DNA of 64,000 bases from Lyngbya aestuarii BL J (lineage in GTDB: Bacteria; Cyanobacteriota; Cyanobacteriia; Cyanobacteriales; Microcoleaceae). A model generated the notes under the pieces. It saw only the letters and a program-made list of their open reading frames with translations. It was not told the DNA's origin and made no database searches. Where the stretch lies: positions 1-64,000 of the forward strand of contig NZ_AUZM01000015.1 of the NCBI RefSeq assembly GCF_000478195.2. The letters are read 5' to 3'. Positions 9,063-17,575 of the stretch are shown here, in pieces; position 1 is the stretch's first letter; the number at the start of each line of letters is the position of its first letter. A program made the position numbers and the translations under genes.

Positions 9063-10481
9063 CTAGTTCCCACTTCTGACTGAGGACTTATTCTGCGGTT
9101 CGGAATCCCGAGAACGACGCTTTTTGGTTAACTTAGGCTTAGGAATAGGTTTAACTTCTTCCTCTTGGGGATAATCGGTTTCTTCCCAATTGGGACGATT
9201 CTGATCGTAAGCCATTTGTAGCGCCGCTGCCGCAATCGCATGAGGTTCGTACTCCTCACCCAACTGGGCAACTATCGGCAAGAAAGAGGCCATTCGTTCT
9301 CCCGTTAAGGCTTCTAACACCTTATCTTTCAAACGTTCGATATAACGGGCTTCAATTTGCGATCGCTTCGGAATCGTCAGTGTTGTAAAATTATGACGGA
9401 GATGACGCTCAATAATCCGTAGTTTACGGCGATCCATCGGTTGGAGTAAGGTAATCGCCTTTCCTTCCCGTCCTGCACGACCTGTACGACCAATCCGGTG
9501 AACATAGCTTTCGGCATTGTCCGGCAAATCGTAGTTAATCACATGGGTCAAGTGGTCTACATCTAAACCCCGTGCAGCAATATCAGTCGCCACAATCCAT
9601 CGGACTTGACGCTTGCGGAACCGAACCAGAAGCCGTTCCCGTTGAGATTGATTCAAGTTACCGTGATATTCATCAACACTATGACCCGCCCCTTGTAGGT
9701 AGCTCGTCAACTCGGCTGCCGCTTGCTTGGTGCGGACAAAAACAATTGCAGATTCTGGGTCTTCCAGTTCGAGAATCGGTTGTAAAGCCCGAGCTTTTGT
9801 CCAACCCCGAGGCACTGTGTAAACCTCTTGAGCAATCCGTTTTGGTGTCGTTTTCGGCTGTTCAACCTTGACCGTAACGGGAGAATTGAGGTACTTCCGC
9901 ACCAATTTCCAAATTGAAGGCTCTATTGTTGCCGAAAAGAATGCTGTTTGTCGGTCTTTAGAAGCCGCGTCTAGGATTTTTTCAACATCTTGAATGAATC
10001 CCATACTCAGCATCTCGTCTGCTTCGTCGAGAACCAACCACTTAATGCCATGAAGTTTAAGCTTACCCCGACTGAGCAAATCTAATACTCGTCCGGGTGT
10101 ACCCACCACAATCTGGACACCTCGCTCTAACCGTTGGACTTGTCGTTCTATCGACTGACCTCCATACACGGTTAAGACATACAATGAGCGCTCGTTGCTC
10201 ATTTTACGGATGGCATCTTTCACCTGCATCGCCAGCTCTCGGGTTGGAGTTAAAATCAGAGCCTGAACATCTTTGGCTTGATGATCGATTTGTTCGAGGA
10301 TTGGCAATGAGAATGCAGCGGTTTTCCCGGTTCCAGTCTGAGCTTGTCCCACGATGTCTCGACCTGATAGGATTTGTGGGATAGATTGAACCTGGACGGG
10401 AGTCGGTTCTGTGAAACCGATTGATTCGAGATGTTGAGCGCGGGCTTCTGAAATACCTAGTTCTACAAAGGATTGACTCAT
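9063..10481 (-). CDS. DEAD-box ATP-dependent RNA helicase (CrhR/CshA-like)
   Basis: A 472-residue DEAD-box helicase that unwinds RNA duplexes with ATP. The motifs are in order: Q motif near residues 5-30, motif I AQTGTGKT (47-54), PTREL (79-83), TPGR, DEAD (152-155), SAT (183-185), and in the second RecA fold ATDIAARGLDV and HRIGRTGRAGREG. The C-terminal tail is basic (KKRRSRDSEPQNKSS) and probably binds RNA. The ATG at 10481 has AGGAG seven bases upstream. Cyanobacterial CrhR is induced by cold and redox stress and autoregulated through its 5' leader; the unusually long structured leader here fits that but does not prove orthology. Confidence 0.95.
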   Translation of the reverse strand: MSQSFVELGISEARAQHLESIGFTEPTPVQVQSIPQILSGRDIVGQAQTGTGKTAAFSLPILEQIDHQAKDVQALILTPTRELAMQVKDAIRKMSNERSLYVLTVYGGQSIERQVQRLERGVQIVVGTPGRVLDLLSRGKLKLHGIKWLVLDEADEMLSMGFIQDVEKILDAASKDRQTAFFSATIEPSIWKLVRKYLNSPVTVKVEQPKTTPKRIAQEVYTVPRGWTKARALQPILELEDPESAIVFVRTKQAAAELTSYLQGAGHSVDEYHGNLNQSQRERLLVRFRKRQVRWIVATDIAARGLDVDHLTHVINYDLPDNAESYVHRIGRTGRAGREGKAITLLQPMDRRKLRIIERHLRHNFTTLTIPKRSQIEARYIERLKDKVLEALTGERMASFLPIVAQLGEEYEPHAIAAAALQMAYDQNRPNWEETDYPQEEEVKPIPKPKLTKKRRSRDSEPQNKSSVRSGN

Positions 10482-10883
10482 TAATGCTCCTAAATCACAA
10501 GTTTTCGCTTGGTTCCTTCCATTGCCCTCCTCAGATTCAGGTCTTAGCTCTACTCCAGCACCGAAACCGCGAGCGTCGCTCTAGCGATACACCGTTACCA
10601 AGGGCATTGCGGAACCATATTTGATTGTTTGCAGGTCTTTCTTGACTTTCTACTCACTCAAAATTTCCCGATCAGGGCATCTAGCTTTTGAGAGCCAACT
10701 CAACCTTATTTAATAATAGGATAACGCTTAACAATCAGAAACAAAACCACAAACTGCTTAAAATTATATCCGAATTCCCGTACCAATGCTATCAAACCCT
10801 GTTGTAGATTCACTTTGGGGGATGCGAGAACTTTTTTCAGCCTGAGCGGTGCTGACTGGCTTTTCGGTAATCCTACACTATCA
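10482..10883 (-). promoter_or_regulatory. Long structured 5' leader of the helicase gene
   Basis: 400 bases without an ORF separate the helicase start from the CYTH-like gene. Within it, GGTTCCTTCCATTGCCC (10511-10527) pairs with GGGCATTGCGGAACC (10602-10616): six contiguous pairs, a small bulge, then seven of eight. The loop holds two small perfect hairpins, GAGCG-T-CGCTC (10571-10581) and TCGCT-CT-AGCGA (10577-10588). These two overlap, so they could be mutually exclusive. A structured leader of this kind is plausible for a cold-induced helicase mRNA; the switching role is inferred. Confidence 0.5.
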
Positions 10884-11690
10884 CTACACGATTGCCTGAT
10901 TCTGAGCGGTCAGACAAATTGCCGTTTTTGAGTATTGGGAGAGGTCGTAAACAATTCCTTCACGCTCCAGCCATTGATGTAATTGCCTTTGAGCGACTTC
11001 TGCCTTGCCTGGTTTCACCTTGATGGATAACTCGAGCAAAGCCTTCCGACCCGGAAGAAACCATTGTTCTAAGGTCAGACGGTAGGGAAAGGTTTTGTCA
11101 TACCACTTCCAGATTCTCGCCTCCACCCTACTATACAAAGTCAGTCGATCTAATAGTTCAACCGAACCCATATATTGCCTAAACAGTTGCTTCTGAACAG
11201 GGTTGAGAGCTTGTTGGATCTTTTTTTTTCCCTTGACCACTTGCTTCAACCGACTGTTTGAGGGGCGCGTTTCAACTTTGGCAATCTGAGTTTGGTGCGC
11301 TCCGGTGCGATTGATTTTTAAGCGAAAGCGACTCTGGCTGTAAAATTCTGGATGAATCCAACGAGAGTCGAAGTTTCGCAGCTTCAGCGTTAGGGAATCC
11401 TTAGCATCCCGATGAAGACGAATTCGCAGGATTACTCCTGACTTAAACAAGTGTAACGCTTTTGTATCAAAAAAACAACTGGCCCGTTTGAGGTTGGGTT
11501 TTTCCTGAAGGTGAAACCTGTTCGCCAGCACCGGGAACTGACTCGGATCAAAAAAAACTTTGATTTCAACCTCATCAATAAACTTCTCTGCTGGGGTCTG
11601 AGAATTCACCTGAGTTTCTATTCCTTCAACCTCATCTTTGACCAGGAAAGCATGAGTTGATGTGCGAAGGTAACATTGGCTTAAAAACAA
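10884..11690 (-). CDS. CYTH-like (triphosphate-tunnel fold) protein
   Basis: Up to 268 residues. The motif E40-V-E42-I-K44 is the ExExK signature of CYTH/triphosphate tunnel enzymes. It is followed by CFFDTKALHLFKSGVILRIRL (motif xFDT...L...G..LR.R) and LTLKLR, as in the tunnel strands. Such proteins hydrolyse inorganic or nucleoside triphosphates or bind polyphosphate; the middle insertion (about residues 115-165) is basic and unlike short CYTH enzymes. The start is uncertain. The longest frame opens with TTG at 11690 without a ribosome-binding site. A GTG at 11609, 12 bases after AAGGA, would remove 27 residues and keep the ExExK motif. Confidence 0.7.
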   Translation of the reverse strand: MFLSQCYLRTSTHAFLVKDEVEGIETQVNSQTPAEKFIDEVEIKVFFDPSQFPVLANRFHLQEKPNLKRASCFFDTKALHLFKSGVILRIRLHRDAKDSLTLKLRNFDSRWIHPEFYSQSRFRLKINRTGAHQTQIAKVETRPSNSRLKQVVKGKKKIQQALNPVQKQLFRQYMGSVELLDRLTLYSRVEARIWKWYDKTFPYRLTLEQWFLPGRKALLELSIKVKPGKAEVAQRQLHQWLEREGIVYDLSQYSKTAICLTAQNQAIV

Positions 11691-11868
11691 TTGTTCTTAA
11701 TCAACACCGAGACCTTGTTGCCAACGCAGAGGCGATCGCTAAATGAATTTACGCACACCCCAATCAAATTCCGGCTGAAAATTGCTCGGTTTTTTGACGC
11801 TTTTATCTCTATCGTAACATAGAAAATTGACAGCCGGAAGTCCTGGTTTTTAAGTTTTTTTACGGAAA

Positions 11869-13182
11869 TTAGACGGTATAACCATACAAATCATAAACAT
11901 CTGCATCCGTAATTTTGACCGGAACAATTGACCCTAAACGCGCCATTCCATCGACATAAACCACCCCATCCACATCCGGCGCAAACCGCCCAGAACGTCC
12001 AATCAATTTCCCTGTACTCGGTTGTTCTTGTTCGACTAAAACCTCTACAACTTCTCCCACACTCTTTTGATTTTGTTTTAAGGAAATCGGTTGTTGTACC
12101 TGCATTAACGCATCCCGTCGCGCATCCATTACCGCCTGCGGAACTTGAGAAGGTAAATTATAAGCAGGAGTTCCTTCTTCGGCTGAAAAGGTAAATACCC
12201 CCACATGATCAAAATGATGACGTTTGACAAATTGCAGCAAATGTTCAAAATGTTGATTGGTTTCCCCCGGAAAACCAACAATAAATGTGGTTCTTAAAAC
12301 CGCCTCGGGAAGCGCCAGTTTAATCTTCTCAATAATCTCATCATTCACCCGACCTTGCCAGGGTCGATTCATCGCCCGTAAAATTTCCGGATGAGAATGT
12401 TGTAACGGTAAATCCAAATAGGGTAAAATATTCGGAGTGTCTTGAATCGCTTCTATCACTTTTGGCGTTAATCCTGTCGGGTAAGCGTAGTGCATTCTTA
12501 CCCAGGGAATATCGACTTTTCCGAGCGCTCTTAACAATTCCGCTAATTTCGGTTCACCGTAAAGATCAGTCCCGTAATTTGTGGTAATCTGAGAGATTAG
12601 AACAATTTCCTTGACTCCTTGATCCGCGAGTTGTTGGGCTTCGGTGACAATCGACTCAATACTTCGCGATCGCTGATTTCCCCGCAAATGAGGGATAATA
12701 CAAAACGCACACCGATAGTTGCACCCTTCAGCAACCCGCAAATAAGCAACACCTTCGGTTGTGGTGCGATAACGAGGCACCGTCTCATCAGCAATATAAG
12801 TCGGTTCAGCCGAAATTTCTCGAACTCGTTCCCCCTCTTGGGTGCGTTGAAGAACATCGACAATTTTATGATAATCTCCCGTTCCCACCAGCGCCACCGC
12901 TTCGGGAAGTTCATCCAAGAGGGCGTCTTGGAAATGTTGCGCCATGCAACCGGTAATTACAACCTTCTTCTTGGCTTCAGCAAGGTCTACAATAGTCTGA
13001 ACAGACTCTTCCCGTGCTGCTTCAATAAAACTACAGGTATTAACAATCACATAATCGGCTAATTCTTCATTAGAATCAACCTGGTAGCCCGCCTGTACCA
13101 GCAAGCCAAGCATATGTTCAGTATCAATGCGATTTTTTTCGCACCCCAGATGGGAAATTGCGATCGTCGGCTGAGTTGCCAT
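11869..13182 (-). CDS. rimO: Ribosomal protein S12 methylthiotransferase RimO
   Basis: A 437-residue radical-SAM methylthiotransferase that adds a methylthio group to the conserved aspartate of ribosomal protein S12. The N-terminal MTTase domain has the three auxiliary-cluster cysteines C14, C50 and C79. The radical-SAM cluster motif CNYRCAFC gives C154, C158, C161. A TRAM domain closes the protein ([19 protein letters not shown] region onward). The segment [15 protein letters not shown] is more typical of RimO than MiaB. Length fits. It is 50 bases downstream of a small membrane-protein gene on the same strand and could be co-transcribed with it. Confidence 0.95.
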   Translation of the reverse strand: MATQPTIAISHLGCEKNRIDTEHMLGLLVQAGYQVDSNEELADYVIVNTCSFIEAAREESVQTIVDLAEAKKKVVITGCMAQHFQDALLDELPEAVALVGTGDYHKIVDVLQRTQEGERVREISAEPTYIADETVPRYRTTTEGVAYLRVAEGCNYRCAFCIIPHLRGNQRSRSIESIVTEAQQLADQGVKEIVLISQITTNYGTDLYGEPKLAELLRALGKVDIPWVRMHYAYPTGLTPKVIEAIQDTPNILPYLDLPLQHSHPEILRAMNRPWQGRVNDEIIEKIKLALPEAVLRTTFIVGFPGETNQHFEHLLQFVKRHHFDHVGVFTFSAEEGTPAYNLPSQVPQAVMDARRDALMQVQQPISLKQNQKSVGEVVEVLVEQEQPSTGKLIGRSGRFAPDVDGVVYVDGMARLGSIVPVKITDADVYDLYGYTV

Positions 13183-13235
13183 TAACAGTTTTTATAATAA
13201 AGTTTAACTACCAATCTAATATATTAACACATAAT

Positions 13236-13628
13236 TTAGCTTTTTACACATTTAGCCTTTAACGTTCGCAGAATCAACCAACCGATCGCACATCCGAGAA
13301 CATAATAGAGAAAATCTCCCCAAACAAAACTATTCCCCAGGAGTAACCGTCCGATTAAAGTTGCTCGAATCGCTTGTAAAAAAGGCGGTTTCCACAACTG
13401 CATAAACTCCAATGCAGAAGTGACAATAAATACCCAAAACGCTACCCGTCTCAGCGAGAGTCGCGGCAAAATTAACACGACCAAAAACATCCAAAACATT
13501 TCATAGAAAATACTGCTAAAAGAGTTATTTACCCAAAATTCTAACGCCCCTTGATAGAATTTACTCGCCAATCCAATCGGAATTAAAGAAATTAAAATCC
13601 CAAACACAATCCAACGATAAGTTTTCAT
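13236..13628 (-). CDS. DUF2809-family small membrane protein
   Basis: A 130-residue protein with four hydrophobic helices. The final helix region WGDFLYYVLGCAIGW and the central FMQLWKPP match the pattern of DUF2809 proteins, whose function is unknown. It sits upstream of rimO with a 53-base gap on the same strand. The start at 13628 (ATG) leads directly into the first helix. Confidence 0.7.
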   Translation of the reverse strand: MKTYRWIVFGILISLIPIGLASKFYQGALEFWVNNSFSSIFYEMFWMFLVVLILPRLSLRRVAFWVFIVTSALEFMQLWKPPFLQAIRATLIGRLLLGNSFVWGDFLYYVLGCAIGWLILRTLKAKCVKS

Positions 13629-13724
13629 AATTTAGACCCAGAAAAATCCGTAGGGTGCATCAAAAAATCAAGTTTTTTTCACTCAGCCAAGCGGGATATA
13701 ATTTGATAAACCATACAACTAAAA

Positions 13725-13765
13725 TAAAAAAGTAGGATGAGCATTACCCATCCTACTCGATTTTT
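13725..13765. terminator. Hairpin between A- and T-runs downstream of the channel gene
   Basis: AGTAGGATG (13731-13739) and CATCCTACT (13749-13757) form a perfect nine-pair stem around the loop AGCATTACC. The stem is preceded by an A-run and followed by CGATTTTT. It can terminate transcription from either side and lies just after the stop of the mechanosensitive-channel gene. A covarying second copy lies at 16145-16171, so it also belongs to a repeat family. Confidence 0.65.
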
Positions 13766-13807
13766 GAGACTTATCAAACAGTTAAAACAAAGGGTTTAAG
13801 TTGTTGA

Positions 13808-15910
13808 CTATGAGGTGTGAACCGTTGACGGATAATCCTGAAGTGATTTCTGGGATAAACCCACACTGGGTTGAGGAAATTCGCCGTTAGATGTCGATTG
13901 TACCCGAATTTCCTGTACTGGAACTGCGAGCGCAATTTTTTCTTGTTCAAAGCGTTCTTGAATACTGTGCATTAAATCCGACCAAACTGTCCAAAAGTCG
14001 GGAGTTTTGGTTTTGAAGGAAAAACAAAGGTACACATAATATTCGGCATATTCCCAGGGAAAAGTTCCCGCCTTGATGATCAAAGGATGGGATTCGCCAA
14101 TTTCCTGAAGAATTCGTTCGACCTCAGTTATTTTTTGAGTAAAAGGAACGGGGACTTTGATCATACCTCCCCGAATGTCTTGAGAAGTTAAATTGATAAT
14201 GGTGTTTCCCCAAACGGTATTATTAGGGATGTTAATCTCTTCTTTGCCCCAGCCTTGAATTTTGGTATTCGCCAGGGTAATAGAGTCTACATATCCCCAG
14301 ATGTCTCCAATCTTCACTTCATCGCCGGTGTCAAAGGGTTTGTAAACCATTAGCATTAATCCGCTGGCGAGGTTGGCGAGATTACTCTGCAAAGCAAATG
14401 CTATGACAAAACTCGCTCCCCCAACCAAGGCTAAAATCGGTCCGAGACTCACTTCTAAAGCCGTCAAACCAATCATACAACCTACGACTACTCCACCTCG
14501 TTTAACTAACATCACCACAAATTGCCGGAAAATATCGGAGGTGTTGCTAAATTTTGATAGGATTTTATTGAGAATTAGACCGATAATTTGAGAAACAATA
14601 ATTGAAGCAATCACTATACTGATAAACTTGCTCATATTTATTCCCCAACGCAGACCCCCTTCTTCTGACTTCAACCAACCCATCAACCGAACTCCTAGAC
14701 CTTCGGTATCTTGGAGGTCAATTTCAATGGTACTGACGGCTTGAATATAGTTTTGATAGGAATCAACTGCTCCGCCTTTTTTCTCAAGTTCATCTAAGAC
14801 AATTTCAAACCGATCAATAATTGCTGTTTGCTCGGCTTGCAGTTCGACAATGTTACTGACTAATTGATTTTTTAATTCCGACTCAGCTTCCGCATTTTCT
14901 TGTAACTGTTCTGTTGTTTTTTCAAGCTGATCTTGTTTTTCTTCGAGGTTTTCTATGCTTGGAGTTTCCTCAACCACACTTGCAACTTTTACTTCCAGAT
15001 TTCCTTCAATCGTGGTATTACTGAGAGAATCTGCGGTTTGATCGAAGCTCTCGGAAGATTGCTCTGTAGGAGTAGGGGAATTGGTATCAACCCCAAGAAT
15101 TGCTTCTGTTGCTTGTTTAAGAGAGTTTCGGGCGGCTTCTAGTTGTTGGGTTGCATCCTCATATTCCCAAGTCTCTGGCGGCGTATTAGCTTGAATTTCT
15201 TGAGCATATTCATAGGTTTCAATAGCAATTTCTAGATCCTCAATTTGTAGGGTAATTTCTTCGTATTCATAAGACCAGCTATCAACCTGTTCTCGGTCTT
15301 TTTTTGCCTGTTCGATAGCCTGTTTTGCTCGTTCGAGTTGGCTCGTCTCTTTAGCTTCTTCTATTACACTTTGTAGGGTTTCGTCTTCTTGGAGTTCAGC
15401 TTTTGTGGTTGCTGCTTCTTCAATAGCTTCTTGGGCTTTTTTAAGATTCTCTTGAGCTTCTTCTATCTTTCTGGTGGCTTCTTCATACTCTGGTGAACCC
15501 GCAGTAGCAACGGCTTTACTTTCTTCAGCCACTTTTAGGGCTTGAGTAGCTTCTTCTAAGGCTTTTACGGCTTCTTCTTGTTTGGCAATGGATCGGTTCT
15601 CGCGTTTAACGACAATTTCAGCATCGCTAATTTCTTGTACTTTTTGTCTTAATAATACCATCCATGCTGCGGCTTCATTTTCTAGTTCAGGTTGGGTTAA
15701 TGGTTTGACTAAAAGTTTCAGTTCATCGATTGGAATTTCAGGATCTTGCGTAGTCACAACTTTCGATATTGTAGATATCGACTCAGCTTCGGCTTCTTCT
15801 GTTTGTGATTCTCCGATGATAAGTTCTTGAGCTTGGCTTGGAACACCCCAGGAGACAACAGTACAAGCAATCCCCGTGACGATCAATCTGCGAATCTGAC
15901 GGCTCAACAT
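13808..15910 (-). CDS. MscS-family mechanosensitive channel with long periplasmic coiled coil
   Basis: About 700 residues. It opens with a signal peptide (MLSRQIRRLIVTGIACTVV... ending near SQA-QE). Residues about 90-380 are Glu/Ala/Gln/Lys-rich coiled coil. Three hydrophobic helices follow; the last is the pore-lining type with ASFVIAFALQSNLANLASG. The cytosolic MscS beta domain comes next (KPFDTGDEVKIGDIWGYV). It should open on membrane tension and release solutes. I start at the ATG at 15910, which has AGAGG eight bases upstream. The ATG at 15925 lacks a ribosome-binding site and would interrupt that motif. The gene is bracketed by two hairpins of the same family. Confidence 0.85.
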   Translation of the reverse strand: MLSRQIRRLIVTGIACTVVSWGVPSQAQELIIGESQTEEAEAESISTISKVVTTQDPEIPIDELKLLVKPLTQPELENEAAAWMVLLRQKVQEISDAEIVVKRENRSIAKQEEAVKALEEATQALKVAEESKAVATAGSPEYEEATRKIEEAQENLKKAQEAIEEAATTKAELQEDETLQSVIEEAKETSQLERAKQAIEQAKKDREQVDSWSYEYEEITLQIEDLEIAIETYEYAQEIQANTPPETWEYEDATQQLEAARNSLKQATEAILGVDTNSPTPTEQSSESFDQTADSLSNTTIEGNLEVKVASVVEETPSIENLEEKQDQLEKTTEQLQENAEAESELKNQLVSNIVELQAEQTAIIDRFEIVLDELEKKGGAVDSYQNYIQAVSTIEIDLQDTEGLGVRLMGWLKSEEGGLRWGINMSKFISIVIASIIVSQIIGLILNKILSKFSNTSDIFRQFVVMLVKRGGVVVGCMIGLTALEVSLGPILALVGGASFVIAFALQSNLANLASGLMLMVYKPFDTGDEVKIGDIWGYVDSITLANTKIQGWGKEEINIPNNTVWGNTIINLTSQDIRGGMIKVPVPFTQKITEVERILQEIGESHPLIIKAGTFPWEYAEYYVYLCFSFKTKTPDFWTVWSDLMHSIQERFEQEKIALAVPVQEIRVQSTSNGEFPQPSVGLSQKSLQDYPSTVHTS

Positions 15911-16442
15911 TTTTTTGCCTCTCATTTCGGTTCTTTGTTTTTAATCTTAGCTTTAATTAATCAGGAAACACATCAGGGAAAATACGGAACTTTAAAAATT
16001 AATTTTCGGTACAGGCTAGGCTATTTCCCTTTTTACTTACGTGTTTTCACGGACAAGTAGATATTTTTTATAAAGTTCTATGTAGAGTAAGTGATTGCTC
16101 GTTAAATTATCAACAGATATAACAATTTTACAATAATTAAAAAAAGTAGGATAAGCATTACCTATCCTACTCTCTGTTCAAGAATTCTCAAAATTGAAGC
16201 CCAGCTTCTCCTCGAAACTGGGTCTTATACTCATGATACCAAAAGGATTCAACTTTTTGGCGATTGAGCGTGGAGAGGAGAGATAAAAATAAAGACTCTG
16301 TACAACAGACTAATTTTATTTTAAAATATTGAGTAGAGACTGACAAGAGTGAAAGTAAGAACTGGGGTGTCAGCTATATTGAGTTCGACTCTAACAATCA
16401 GTCTGAGGTTATTTATTCACCGAACCATTACTTTCCTTGTTA
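15911..16442. other. Divergent intergenic region between channel and BMP lipoprotein genes
   Basis: Over 500 bases between divergently transcribed genes. It must hold both promoters, but I cannot pick them with confidence. The notable element is the 27-base stem-loop at 16145-16171. The rest is AT-rich without an ORF. Confidence 0.4.
16145..16171. repeat. Second copy of the GTAGGAT hairpin
   Basis: AGTAGGATA and TATCCTACT form a perfect nine-pair stem around the same AGCATTACC loop as the copy at 13731-13757. The closing pair is A-T here and G-C there, so base pairing is kept by a compensatory change. An A-run precedes it. This resembles the dispersed palindromic repeats common in cyanobacterial intergenic DNA. 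Confidence 0.7.
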
Positions 16443-17477
16443 ATGCAATCAATCTCAATCCCTCTCTTGAAAATGTTAAAACCTTTTAAAATATTAGGCT
16501 ATTTGTTTTTAGCTTTAATGACATTTAGTTTAGTAAGCTGTTTAAATACAGAAATTAATACTTCTCCCCAAAGTGAAGTAAATAATCCTTCTGTCTTCAA
16601 AGTTGCTATCTTATTATCAGGTTCTAAAGCCGATGGAAATTGGAATCAAGGCTGTTATGAAGGACTGCTAAAAATCGAACAAAAATATAACGCTAAAGTC
16701 GCTTATTCTGAATATGTAACAGCGGCTCAAGGTGAAGAATTTCTTAGACAATATGCTGAAGAAAATTATGATTTTATCATTGCCGCAGGCGGTGGATATC
16801 TCGATGCCATTGAAAAAGTTTCTCTCGAATTCCCTCGATCTAAATTTGCCGTGATTGCGACGTATCCCGGTAATAATAAAAACTTAGGTGCGTTATCATT
16901 TCGGGCAGGAGAAGTGGGTTATTTATCGGGTGTGATTGCAGCGATGACAACTCAAACTAATAAAGTGGCTTATATCGCAGGTGCAGATTACCAAATTCCT
17001 GTAGAAGCTGCTAAACTTTATCAACGAGGTGCTAAAGAAATTAATCCCAATATTGAAGTTTTTATCGAATATCTACAAACCTGGACAGATGGTGAAAAAG
17101 CGATCAATGTTACTCAAGATTTAGTGAAAAAAGGTGTTGATATTTTTACTATTAATGCTGATGAAGCCGGAGTAGCTGCGATAGAAGTTCTCAAACAAAA
17201 CCCTGAAGTTTATATGATTGGCTGGATTAAAGATTTGTATGAACTTGCTCCGGAGCGCATGATTACCAGTGTTCTGCATGATTTTCCAGCTTTATTACTC
17301 AATGCCAGTGCTTTAGTTCAAGAAGGACGTTGGCAAGGAACCCTTTATAAATTTGGACTAAAAGAGGGAATTTATGAATTTGCACCTTTTCGAGGGTTGC
17401 TCACAGAACAACAACAACAACAATTTAGCCAGATTCGAGAACAAGTCATCAATGGGGAGATTGATATCACACCTTAA
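16443..17477 (+). CDS. BMP-family (PnrA-like) substrate-binding lipoprotein
   Basis: A 344-residue lipoprotein. The N-terminal signal ends in the lipobox LVSC. The rest is a Bmp/PnrA-type binding protein (VAILLSGSKADGNWNQGCYEG, then LGALSFRAGEVGYLSGVIAAM and NADEAGVAAIEVL). Family members bind nucleosides or related compounds for ABC import or act as sensory binding proteins. No permease or ATPase gene is adjacent. A cache-domain histidine kinase starts 98 bases downstream, so presentation of a ligand to that kinase is plausible. The start could be 16443 or 16473; both keep the signal peptide and neither has a good ribosome-binding site. Confidence 0.85.
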   Translation: MQSISIPLLKMLKPFKILGYLFLALMTFSLVSCLNTEINTSPQSEVNNPSVFKVAILLSGSKADGNWNQGCYEGLLKIEQKYNAKVAYSEYVTAAQGEEFLRQYAEENYDFIIAAGGGYLDAIEKVSLEFPRSKFAVIATYPGNNKNLGALSFRAGEVGYLSGVIAAMTTQTNKVAYIAGADYQIPVEAAKLYQRGAKEINPNIEVFIEYLQTWTDGEKAINVTQDLVKKGVDIFTINADEAGVAAIEVLKQNPEVYMIGWIKDLYELAPERMITSVLHDFPALLLNASALVQEGRWQGTLYKFGLKEGIYEFAPFRGLLTEQQQQQFSQIREQVINGEIDITP

Positions 17478-17575
17478 AAACTTAGGATAAGCTAGAAATA
17501 ATAATCACAAGTTTTTTACTTTTGTTGATTTTTAAATCTTCTAGTTCGCTCCCGAACGACTGACTGTAACGAGTT

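Noticed and set aside
12619-13062. Antisense ORF of 147 codons across rimO
   Set aside because: It is a mirror of strongly conserved RimO coding including two cluster cysteines; no domain or ribosome-binding site of its own.
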